Source of the DNA: Bugula neritina | Lineage: Eukaryota; Bryozoa; Gymnolaemata; Cheilostomatida; Bugulidae | Length of the DNA stretch: 64,000 bases | Assembly (NCBI GenBank): GCA_964035545.1 | Contig: OZ037765.1 | Location: 62,001 to 126,000, forward strand | Direction of reading: 5' to 3' | In this document: positions 50,001 through 61,700 of the stretch, in pieces | Position numbering within the stretch: position 1 is the first letter of the stretch | How the letters are laid out: every line of letters begins with the position of its first letter | Position numbers and translations under genes: made by a program | Notes under the pieces: model-generated | The model's input: the letters and a program-made list of their open reading frames with translations, nothing else | Database searches by the model: none | What the model was told of the DNA's origin: nothing

Positions 50001-51842
50001 GACTATATAATATCTCAGACTACATATAATATCTCAGACTACTCACACATTCGGGGCCAGGAAGTGATGCGTGTTGGGTTTCACGTATCCAGCAGAGAGC
50101 TGAGCAAAGAACATCAGCACTTCCCCTGCGGCACCTGAATTCATAGTAATATAATATTATGGCAATGTAGTAATATAGTAACATATCGATATAATAATAT
50201 AGTAATATATCGATATAGTAATATAATATTATGGTAATGTAGTAATATAGTAACATATCGATATAGTAATATAGTAATATATCAATATAGTAATATAATA
50301 TTATGGTAATATAGTAATATATCGATATAATAATATAGTAATATAATATTATGGTAATATAGTAATATATCATAATAGTAATATAATATTATGGTAATAT
50401 AGTAATATATCGATATAATAATATAGTAATATATCGATATATAGTAATATAGCAATATAATATAGTCATATAGTAATATAATATTATAGATTGTATATAC
50501 AGAGTATGACTACCTTTGAGAAAGCCGTTAGTGAAGAGAATGAGGGGCTGGTAGGGGTGGAGAGACTGGGCCTCCCTAACTCCGTTGTGTACATTGTATA
50601 GCCTGTGAACCTCCTTCAGAGCCAGGATGATGGAGAGAACAGGTCTAGTGGTAAGGAGAGAGAAGACACCAGGTACGTAGTTGACTATGTACCACAGCAA
50701 GCTAGCCAGGGCTATTTTCTCAGGATTGACTAACAACACTGCCAAAGGTTTCCCAAAGAGGAGACAACTCAATATTCCTCCAGAAAAGCATATCATTATT
50801 GTAGCCAGCCAGGATGCTAGCGGATGCTTCCTTTCGTACGGAAATGGTGCTAAAATATACATCTTATTATCATGTAATTAAAATGATTACCATCATAGCT
50901 ATGTGGCGGGTACAACTATTACTTATAGTTATACCAATACTGACACTGTCAATATGTATACCTAAACTAATATGGTTAAGTAGTGCATTAGTTATCAAAC
51001 TCTCAGTCTCACTTATTAAGTTTTAGGTAAAATTTTAATTATGTTGATTACGTTTATCACCTAATCAATATGAAAATCATTATCATTATGATATTAAAGT
51101 CATATTATATTATTACTGATTGGATTTGATGCTGAAACCGAGTAAGTAACTAGTAACTAGTAAATGTAATAAGCATAACTAATAACTATAAATGAAAAGC
51201 TATTATTTATTAGTATTACTATTACTAATACTATAAGTATAAGTATAACTATTTAGTATTTAGTAATTACTAATTTAGATAGATATTTGCTCCCGAGTCA
51301 GAGTTGCTACATCAGTACATGAACTTCTGTTAAGACTTGGTGTTACTTCAACTTTAAGTTTAAGTCACCCACAGCAAGACTGATGGTAATATACTAATAG
51401 TAATAGTAATAGTAATATTTAAATTATACTATATTAATATTTAACTCACTAAAACTAAAAGTAAATATAATTACTAAATGGTAACGGAAACTGTAAGAGT
51501 TAGAGACTGAATTTGAAACAACTGCGAGATTAACTTTAAGGGTAACAGTAACACTTGCACTAACACCAACAGTAACACTCTAACAGTAACACTAACAGCA
51601 TCAGGCTCAGCATGAGTCTCAGACTGAAACTAAGAGTAACTGTAAGACTAAGAGTAACTCAAATTGTAAGAGGCAAATTGAAATTGAAAGTTAAAATTGA
51701 AATACTGATACTCACAGAGGTTGTGAAGATCCCTTTTGATATTCACTGCCATAAGTGCATAGTGAACAATTTCAAATGCAGGGGACATTTTTAATTTGGT
51801 TGACGCCATACATATTGCATAGAAATCCATTTTCGATACCAT
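47054..51842 (-). CDS. TRIC-type trimeric intracellular cation channel (TMEM38 family)
   Basis: ER/SR potassium channel thought to carry counter-ions during calcium release. Exons: 51716-51842, 50514-50849, 50047-50134, a probable 18-nt microexon 47459-47476, and 47054-47345; about 286 residues, the usual length. Exon 1 (PAFEIVHYALMAVNIK) is the first membrane helix. Exon 2 has the family motif KEVHR near residue 121, after helices such as ASLLWYIVNYVPGVFSLL. Exon 3 ends HHFLAPN, and the last exon has TSAALSLLF and FVPFENLACSVVFG, as in TMEM38A/B, followed by a hydrophilic lysine-bearing tail. The start could be the ATG at 51842 or the one at 51830. Intron 3 (47477-50046) is almost pure minisatellite. 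Confidence 0.88.
47492..50046 (-). repeat. 17/19-bp minisatellite filling TRIC intron 3
   Basis: About 140 copies of ctcagactatataatat and ctcagactatatataatat in irregular alternation. On the coding strand the array starts six bases after the exon 3 donor gtgagt and runs to the acceptor of the microexon. Confidence 0.96.
50145..50500 (-). repeat. AT-rich minisatellite, TRIC intron 2
   Basis: Irregular copies of agtaatatatcgatataata and attatggtaatatagtaa between exons 3 and 2. The unit differs from that of intron 3. Confidence 0.88.
50850..51715 (-). other. TRIC intron 1
   Basis: AT-rich, with no long array and no gene. Short runs such as actaatagtaatag occur. One of the few introns here without a minisatellite. 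Confidence 0.6.
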
Positions 51843-53572
51843 ATAATTATATTATTTGCAAGAATAATGACAACACTAATAACTACTACAATAATAAATA
51901 TAATGTCATTGAACGGATGGTCAATTGAAATAATTTTTTATACTTTAAACCGTGCTTTTGGTTAAGCGAGTCAATTATTTTTTTCTATGTTTTTCTTTAG
52001 CTATTTTCTATTGGTGCAATGGCCCCACGTAGAATGTCACTCGTAAACCCTCAACAGCCAACACTGTGATGGAGAATTTGCTATCGCTTGTTGGATAAAT
52101 TTCAATTCACTGAGAATCACACGCGTTCCAATTTTTTATCAATAATAATAATAAATGCTACTCCTTGCTTGCGTTGGATAAAGCCATTATGTCAGATAGT
52201 AGTTGCCTTTTGTTTTGCCACGAGGTAACAACTCCTAAACTGCTTGACATGCAACATAATTGTTTTAACCATTAGGGCTTAGGCATTAGTAATAGTAACA
52301 TACTTTCTGTGTCTAGTCTAGACTATAGCATATTATATTAATACGAAACTTGCTCATGAGCTCTTTCATAATTTATACTGGCTTACTTTCATAACATACA
52401 ATTTGGACATGATATATAATATTACTACATAGTATCTAATATAATAACTACATAATATAATATAATACAATTATAATATAACTATATATACTATATAGTA
52501 GGTTATATATAATATATCTATATAGTATACTATATAGATATAATTTAGGAGCAGAAGCGGAGAAACCTAGATAGCCTAAGTTCTTTAAATTTTCTTATAC
52601 ATTTTGGTTTGAGGCACATGCTGAAATTCTTGCGAGAACATAACTTCTTGTGCTACATTTCTAATTTAGAACACAGGCTTTCTCAATTTCTCCATTACTG
52701 CACCTACTTCATTTCCACAAAGTCTCCATGCAGCACCTAAAGTACAACTTATCATAGTCTGCATAATATAGTATATAGTGTATTGAGTCTAGTTTTATTT
52801 AATTTTAATTAAATAAAATATTTATCAGCTGAACCCCCACTCTTACTATTTATAGTACTTTCAGCTGCACTTCAGCCATTTAATATCTAGATTTAGATAG
52901 CTTTTAGCTGTTCATGTCAACATTGTAGAAAAACACAGCAAAACAGAAAACTTTTGTGAAGTCAATTTACTGTATATTATAAAGACTAAAATTGCTGGAT
53001 CTGCATTGCATACAAGGGTAGGAGACAAATACTATCTGCATTTGGTAACGTTTCACCTGAACTTACTACAGCTTCTGTTGAAAGTGGACTCTAAGCTGAC
53101 CACCACACAATTTATTACCAATTATAATCTGCAGTTATTAGGTCTATTGTCCAGGTATGAGTCTTTTAATCTCACTATATTCACACTGAGTGTGTTTGTT
53201 ACTACACTGGCAGTGACAGTAGAGACAGGTTATACAGGAGTGTATAAATATTCAGATATTCTTAGTTTGTATTGTTTAGTTTAGTATATATTTAGTTTGT
53301 AAAAAGTGGGATTGTAGGAATAAGTATAATTTAAAAATTTGGGCAACCATAAAATAATAAATTATATACTACAGTATAGTGATTGACATGTGTATGATAT
53401 GGTATGGTATGACAACCAAGCAGAGCAAACATTTGTTAACAAAAAATAAATATTAGCCTTGAAAATAAAAAAAATTCAGTGTAATTATTTTCAACTAATC
53501 TAGTCCGAAACTGATAGTAAAAATAAGTCCAACATGAAGCTCTGTACAGACTTGAAGCACACATATGTATTT
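51843..53572. other. Intergenic DNA between TRIC (5') and P450 (3')
   Basis: No gene recognised. Must hold the TRIC promoter near 51850-52000 and the P450 3' UTR near 53500. AT-rich runs at 52410-52540. A 92-codon ORF at 53006-53284 has no recognised similarity and is not called. Confidence 0.55.
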
Positions 53573-56500
53573 CTAATACCTTGGTACAGCTCTCACGTTA
53601 TAGTCTGTGATATCAAACACTATTTTTAGCTTGTAGTTTCTAGGATCAGGGCTAGGAGGGGGGTTGTGTGGGTCAACCTCAAACTTGAAGTTCTGTACGA
53701 GAGTGCATATGCTGAGGAAGAGTCTGTTCTTTGCCAGATTTTCACCTATACATCCACGTTTACCGAGTCCAAACGTCACCAAACTGGAGAGGAAATAAGA
53801 GAGAGTGTCTCATTAGTTCTAGCATACAGCAGTGCTAACTCTCTCACTAGTTCTAGCACATAGCAGTGCTAACTCTCTCACTAGTTCTAGCACATAGCAG
53901 TGCTAACTCTCTCACTAGTTCTAGCATACAGCAGTGCTAACTCTCTCACTAGTTCTAGCATACAGCAGTGCTAACTCTCTCACTAGTTCTAGCACAGAGC
54001 AGTGCTAACTCTCTCACTAGTTCTAGCATACAGCAGTGCTAACTCTCTCACTAGTTCTAGCATACAGCAGTGCTAACTCTCTCACTAGTTCTAGCATACA
54101 GCAGTGCTAACTCTCTCACTAGTTCTAGTATACAGCAGTGCTAACTCTCTCACTAGTTCTAGCATACAGCAGTGCTAACTATCTCACTAGTTCTAGCACA
54201 GAGCAGTGCTAACTCTCTCACTAGTTCTAGCATACAGCAGTGCTAACTCTCTCACTAGTTCTAGCATACAGCAGTGCTAACTCTCTCACTAGTTCTAGCA
54301 TACAGCAGTGCTAACTCTCTCATTAGTTCTAGCATACAGCAGTGCTAACTCTCTCACTAGTTCTAGCATACAGCAGTGCTAACTCTCTCACTAGTTCTAG
54401 CATACAGCAGTGCTAACTCTCTCACTAGTTCTAGCATACAGCAGTGCTAACTCTCTCACTAGTTCTAGTATACAGCAGTGCTAACTCTCTCACTAGTTCT
54501 AGCATACAGCAGTGCTAACTATCTCACTAGTTCTAGCACAGAGCAGTGCTAACTCTCTCACTAGTTCTAGCATACAGCAGTGCTAACTCTCTCACTAGTT
54601 CTAGCATACAGCAGTGCTAACTCTCTCACTAGTTCTAGCACAGAGCAGTGCTAACTCTCTCACTAGTTCTAGCACATAGCAGTGCTAACTCTCTCATTAG
54701 TTCTAGCACACAGCAGTGCTAACTCTCTCACTAGTTCTAGCATACAGCAGTGCTAACTCTCTCACTAGGTCTAGCATACAGCAGTGCTAACTCTCTCACT
54801 AGTTCTAGCATACAGCAGTGCTAACTCTCTCACTAGTTCTAGCATACAGCAGTGCTAACTCTCTCACTAGTTCTAGCACACAGCAGTGCTAACTCCCTCA
54901 CTAGTTCTAGCATACAGCAGTGCTAACTCTCTCACTAGTTCTAGCATACAGCAGTGCTAACTCTCTCGCTAGTTCTAGCACACAACAGTGCTAACTCTAT
55001 CACTAGTTCTAGCACACAACTCACTTCTTCCTGGTGCAGTGCTGTTGAGGCAGAAGCTGCCCGAGAGAGTCGAGGAATCTCTCTGGTTTGTAACTCATGG
55101 AGTCTGGGTAGACGGCCTCGTTGTGGTGTATGGCCCAGGAGTTGGTGTAGACCTGCAGTGTAAGTATGAGTAATATACCTCTAACAATATAATGTAATCA
55201 TACAGCATTATACACCATCTTGTGGCAGTCAATCAACTGAGAACATTAACATTTCCACCGGTTTTTGACTGGAAATATAGAATTTGACGAAATTCATAAA
55301 CCGTAGCCGCTGCAAGTTTGAAGGTCAAACCTACATTTACATTAACAACTGAATACAAATTACTGTTATTAGGAGTCATTCTTACAGACAGGTACGCACC
55401 CAGGTGCCTTTAGGGATAGAATATCCGCACAGCTGTGTGTCGCTGACTGTCTCACGTGGGATTAGTATCGGCAGCGTGCACTGGTATCTCATCAGCTCAA
55501 ACAGACACGCCTCCACATAGGGCATAGAGGGTCTATCAGAGAGATGAGGGTATCTGTCCCTCCCCACCACCTCGTCCACCTGAGTATGCAGTCTCTGCTG
55601 CAGTTTGGGAGAGTTGACTAGGATGAGCAGGAAACCGTAGAGAGTGGTGGCGGTGGTCTCCACGCCCCCCACGAAGTAGTCTATGAGCAGCCCGCAGACG
55701 TCAGCATCCTCTATGCTGCCCTCTCTCACCTGAGAGATGTAAGTGTCTATGACGCCTCTCTCGTGGCCCTCGATGTAGGTGTCCTGCAGTCAGTGGTGTA
55801 GTGTAGGAATAGATAGTCAGTAGTGTAGTGTAGGAAGAGGTTTGAAATTTGCATAATTATGGAATCAGTCAATATTTGGAGTGTGACATAACGTCATAAG
55901 ACACCCACCTTGTATTTCTGGTAGAGTGGCAGAATGTTCCGGTCAAATATTTCTCTAGCTTTGACACAAAGTGTGTAGTTGGGGTTAAAGTGCTTGGTGA
56001 AGGTCCACACATCTATATCCTCCTTCCCGATAGTTGCTAGTTCTACGGCAATGTCATTGAACTCAAGTATCTGGTCCAAAACCTTGTCTTCACTTGCCAC
56101 CTTCTCTCCAAAAATCTACAAGTGTGACAAACACAAACTGAGTTAATAATAGTTGTAGTAGTACTAGTAGTAGTAGTAATCATAGTAGTACTAGTAGTAG
56201 TAGTACTAGTAGTAGTACTTACAATAGAAATAATAACGTTGAGGAGGCACTTTTTGATGAGGACTTTGGGGTTGAAAGGCTGGCCACCCTGAGCTCTCAT
56301 TATTCTCACCAACTCTGAGAGGTTCTCATTTATTATGTTGTCCAGGTGGGCTAAACTCTCCATCTTCAGGGATCTGATGCCCTGTAGCCTCAGCTGCTTC
56401 TGCTTTTCTGAATACGGCTGCAGAAAACATGCATGAGTCACACCATGACATCATCTCTGTCACAGAACACCAGTCATGTATCACACTAGGCACTTCTCTA

Positions 56501-57604
56501 ACACTTACAATAAAGTTAGCATTTCCTGCTTAAAAGTCACACTTGGTAAGACATCCTTTGTGTGGCTGCTCTTACAACATGACAAATAAAAGTAGTAATA
56601 AAAAGTGACTCATTCCTTACACACCTCTCACTCATAACTTTATTTAAAGTTTATTATATTTCAAGAATACCACAGAACTGATGCCCTATCCAAGTGGTGA
56701 AAATGCAATTCACTCTCAGAAACTCCATACGTCTATCAACTGGTTACCTCAACTAATCAAAATTTATTGGCACGTTTTGAGCATTGCATCAATTACTAAT
56801 CGTTTATTAACGAGTTAAGTATTCTTCCAGCTGAGTGTGTGTCATAGTTGTCAATCATTCGAGATGTGGTGGGCGGAGCTATCCTACATGCGGTAAATCT
56901 GATTGACAGGTAAAACACGTGGGATTACCCAACACCCACAGCGTGAAATGAGAAGGAATGAAGAAATTTTATGATAAATATAGAATGAGTAGGCCGAAGT
57001 GACTAATTTCCTACTGAGTAAACACACAAGGTGAATATGTCCTTAACCAGGTAGCTCGTTATTCAGTAGAGTTGCTGTTTCAGTCTCAAGTTAAATCAGA
57101 CACAATCCTAAACATTTTAGACTGTCCTTGGAGAATGTGTGAAGAGCAAGAGCTGTAATAGGGGTCAATCAGGTAGTAGTAGTAAATGTAAACTCGCGCA
57201 GTCACTAAGGCACCAATAGAATGACAAGAGAAACTTGTAGTAAATACATGTAATGTTAGACTTACGCTGAACGCAATGCCACGTATTGCTCTCACAACCT
57301 CAAACCTTAGCATTTTTGGTCGACCAATAAAATCTTTTCCTCTTTTCAGGTAAGCTTCCCGATAGGCTTCGTAAGAGTTGATGACTACAGCTGGCTGACT
57401 GAGGATTTGTATTCTGAATACGTCACCAAACTGCTCGGCAAACTCTGTGAACTGTAAGTGCAGCTCTGAGAAGCGGAACTGAACGTTGCCAAATATGGGC
57501 AGGCGGAACGGTCCCGGAATTACTTGGAGCTTGTCTTTCTGTTGGCAAACTACATAAATGAGAGTCAATACTACAACCGCTAAGATGATGGTGATCAAAT
57601 CCAT
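53573..57604 (-). CDS. Cytochrome P450, microsomal CYP2-like clan, six exons
   Basis: ER-anchored haem monooxygenase. Exons: 57266-57604, 56223-56417, 55909-56115, 55400-55783, 55025-55152, 53573-53783; the phases agree throughout, about 487 residues. Start chosen at ATG 57604; the frame extends upstream only to a non-ATG codon at 57640. N-terminal membrane anchor (LITIILAVVVLTLIYVV), then the proline hinge PGPFRLPIFGN. I helix: VGGVETTATT. K helix: ELMR (ExxR). Then KPERF. Haem-binding loop: FGLGKRGCIGENLA with the Cys ligand. The family is probably that of CYP2/CYP1/CYP17-type enzymes; the substrate is unknown. Intron 5 is a 34-bp minisatellite. All essential motifs are present, so the gene looks functional. 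Confidence 0.93.
53805..55018 (-). repeat. 34-bp minisatellite filling P450 intron 5
   Basis: About 35 copies of a unit starting gctaactctctcactagttc. A block of about nine units with two rare variants (agtatacagcagt, then ctatctcac) at 54125-54210 recurs at 54468-54540, so segments were duplicated as blocks. On the coding strand the array starts about six bases after the donor gtgagt. Confidence 0.94.
56150..56218 (-). repeat. (TAG)n microsatellite, P450 intron 2
   Basis: Imperfect tag/tac triplet run with its own small inverted repeat (agtagtactagtagtag), next to the exon 2 donor. Confidence 0.85.
56418..57265 (-). other. P450 intron 1
   Basis: 848 bases of unique sequence with no array, gene or element that I recognise. 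Confidence 0.6.
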
Positions 57605-57681
57605 AGTGGATGAGTTTCGACCCCAGTTGATTATGTGCAAGTCCAGTTATAGACTATTAGCTGCAGAAGCTCTGCACCTGT

Positions 57682-57689
57682 TTTTATAC
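57682..57689 (-). promoter_or_regulatory. TATA box of the P450 gene
   Basis: Minus strand tgtataaaaa, about 80 bases upstream of ATG 57604. This would place transcription start near 57655 and give a short leader of about 50 bases. Confidence 0.6.
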
Positions 57690-58796
57690 AACAGAGAAAG
57701 CAGCCGTACAGCATAGTCCCGCCTACTACAGACTATACAGCCTGCACAGAGTGGAGCTTCTTGTTGCAGAAGAGTAACTCCGCCTACTATCAAATAAACC
57801 TTGTAAGGTCACTCTGACCTTATTATAAACACTATATTTCTGATATACATGAAACTGGTATTAGAAACAGTAACTCTGTCCAGCTACTTCCAGACAGGTT
57901 ACAGCCTAGTAAAGCTGCAACTCAACAAACCTGTTCTAGTCTATGCTGAATGAAAGAGAAATTATCCAACATTTGCCTTCAATGAGCTCATGGATCTCTA
58001 TATATAGTGTGTTACAATACAGTATATCAGGCAGACTAAGGGCTTGCCTAGGAGAATGAAGAGAAAACCTGGTAGCTGTACACACCCTGCTGCCTGCTGC
58101 TGCTTTATACCACAAACTCACTCAAGTTCAACCACAGGGGGCAGGGGCACTCAGTGAATTTAGGGTGTAGTCACTCTTTTACAATCACTGTCACAGCAAC
58201 TGGGCAAAAAATACTAAATTATGAAGTCAAATATTGAGAACAATTAAACTTCATTGAAAATAATGGAGGAATTTATAGCTGGGAGCCATTATTCTGATAA
58301 CAAAGTGTATAAACACTCAGTACTGCTAGCTGTTAGCCACGCCCATCCAGTTGTACTGCTAGCTGTTAGCCACGCCCATCCAGTTGTACTGCTAGCTGTT
58401 AGCCACGCCCATCCAGTTGTGAGCAGCTTTAGTATTACAATGGAGATGAGAGGGAAATAATGATGACAATTACTACTGCAATGAATGATCTCTTATTCCC
58501 ATAAACAAGCCCATTCAGCGAGCTAGAGCAACTATAGTATAACTATTATAGGCACAATCATGTCCATAATATTCTAGTAAATTAATGCAGCTTACAGGAA
58601 AAACATTATAGTATTCCAAAATGATACCCCTGTCTGTATATTTCCCTCCTAAATTACCTAATTACACAGAAACTAGCTTCTCTCTTGCAGCTTTAGAATT
58701 TCATGGGAGGGCATCCAGAACCCATCACAAAGTGGACACCAGATGGAACTGAAACTATGTGATTATTTAGTAAAATACGGCTAATCAGACAGCAGT
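57690..58796. other. P450 upstream region
   Basis: Unique AT-rich sequence. A 33-bp repeat (unit starting actgctagctgttagccacg) occurs three times at 58320-58418. No gene recognised. Confidence 0.55.
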
Positions 58797-61700
58797 ATTA
58801 CTGTACATATAGTATAGTATTACTGTATATATAGTATAGTATTACTGTATATATAGTATAGTATTACTGTACATATAGTATAGTATTACTGTATATATAG
58901 TATAGTATTACTGTGTATATAGTATAGTATTACTGTGTATATAGTATAGTATTACTGTATATATAGTATAGTATTACTGTATATATAGTATAGTATTACT
59001 GTGTATATAGTATAGTATTACTGTGTATATAGTATAGTATTACTGTGTATATAGTATAGTATTACTGTATATATAGTATAGTATTACTGTGTATATAGTA
59101 TAGTATTACTGTGTATATAGTATAGTATTACTGTGTATATAGTATAGTATTACTGTATATATAGTATAGTATTACTGTGTATATAGTACAGTATTACTGT
59201 ACATATAGTATAGTATTACTGTACATATAGTATAGTATTACTGTGTATATAGTATAGTATTACTGTACATATAGTATAGTATTACTGTGTATATAGTATA
59301 GTATTACTGTATATATAGTATAGCATTACTGTGTATATAGTATAGTATTACTGTATATATAGTATAGTATTACTGTGTATATAGTACAGTATTACTGTAC
59401 ATATAGTATAGTATTACTGTATATATAGTATAGTATTACTGTATATATAGTATAGTATTACTGTGTGTATAGTATAGTATTACTGTGTATATAGTATAGT
59501 ATTACTGTATATATAGTATAGTATTACTGTGTATATAGTATAGTATTACTGTATATATAGTATAGTATTACTGTGTATATAGTATAGTATTACTGTATAT
59601 ATAGTATAGTATTACTGTACATATAGTATAGTATTACTGTGTATATAGTATAGTATTACTGTACATATAGTATAGTATTACTGTGTATATAGTATAGTAT
59701 TACTGTATATATAGTATAGTATTACTGTATATATAGTATAGTATTACTGTGTGTATAGTATAGTATTACTGTGTATATAGTATAGTATTACTGTATATAT
59801 AGTATAGTATTACTGTATATATAGTATAGTATTACTGTACATATAGTATAGTATTACTGTATATATAGTATAGTATTACTGTATATATAGTATAGTATTA
59901 CTGTGTATATAGTATAGTATTACTGTATATATAGTATAGTATTACTGTACATATAGTATAGTATTACTGTGTATATAGTATAGTATTACTGTATATATAG
60001 TATAGTATTACTGTGTATATAGTATAGTATTACTGTATATATAGTATAGTATTACTGTGTATATAGTATAGTATTACTGTATATATAGTATAGTATTACT
60101 GTACATATAGTATAGTATTACTGTGTATATAGTATAGTATTACTGTATATATAGTATAGTATTACTGTACATATAGTATAGTATTACTGTGTATATAGTA
60201 TAGTATTACTGTGTATATAGTATAGTATTACTGTATATATAGTATAGTATTACTGTGTATATAGTATAGTATTACTGTATATATAGTATAGTATTACTGT
60301 GTATATAGTATAGTATTACTGTGTATATAGTATAGTATTACTGTGTATATAGTATAGTATTACTGTGTATATAGTATAGTATTACTGTATATATAGTATA
60401 GTATTACTGTATATATAGTATAGTATTACTGTATATATAGTATAGTATTACTGTATATATAGTATAGTATTACTGTATATATAGTATAGTATTACTGTAT
60501 ATATAGTATAGTACTACAGTATATATCTCTATAGTATTACTGTACATATAGTATAGTATTACTGTATATATAGTATAGTATTACTGTATATATAGTATAG
60601 TATTACTGTATATATAGTATAGTATTACTGTATATATAGTATAGTATTACTGTATATATAGTATAGTATTACTGTGTATATAGTATAGTATTACTGTGTA
60701 TATAGTATAGTATTACTGTGTATATAGTATAGTATTACTGTATATATAGTATAGTATTACTGTATATATAGTATAGTATTACTGTATATATAGTATAGTA
60801 TTACTGTATATATAGTATAGTATTACTGTATATATAGTATAGTATTACTGTATATATAGTATAGTACTACAGTATATATCTCTATAGTATTACTGTACAT
60901 ATAGTATAGTATTACTGTATATATAGTATAGTATTACTGTATATATAGTATAGTATTACTGTATATATAGTATAGTATTACTGTGTATATAGTATAGTAT
61001 TACTGTATATATAGTATAGTATTACTGTGTATATAGTATAGTATTACTGTATATATAGTATAGTATTACTGTGTATATAGTATAGTATTACTGTATATAT
61101 AGTATAGTATTACTGTGTATATAGTATAGTATTACTGTGTATATAGTATAGTATTACTGTATATATAGTATAGTATTACTGTATATATAGTATAGTATTA
61201 CTGTATATATAGTATAGTATTACTGTATATATAGTATAGTATTACTGTATATATAGTATAGTATTACTGTATATATAGTATAGTACTACAGTATATATCT
61301 CTATAGTATTACTGTACATATAGTATAGTATTACTGTATATATAGTATAGTATTACTGTATATATAGTATAGTATTACTGTATATATAGTATAGTATTAC
61401 TGTATATATAGTATAGTATTACTGTGTATATAGTATAGTATTACTGTGTATATAGTATAGTATTACTGTATATATAGTATAGTATTACTGTGTATATAGT
61501 ATAGTATTACTGTATATATAGTATAGTATTACTGTGTATATAGTATAGTATTACTGTATATATAGTATAGTATTACTGTACATATAGTATAGTATTACTG
61601 TGTATATAGTATAGTATTACTGTATATATAGTATAGTATTACTGTACATATAGTATAGTATTACTGTGTATATAGTATAGTATTACTGTACATATAGTAT

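Noticed and set aside
53006-53284. 92-codon ORF between TRIC and the P450
   Set aside because: No recognisable domain or splice partner; its length is compatible with chance.
55025-55152. An apparent frame break between P450 exons 5 and 6
   Set aside because: Careful re-reading of the exon shows 128 bases ending in phase 2, which joins correctly to exon 6. The gene is intact.
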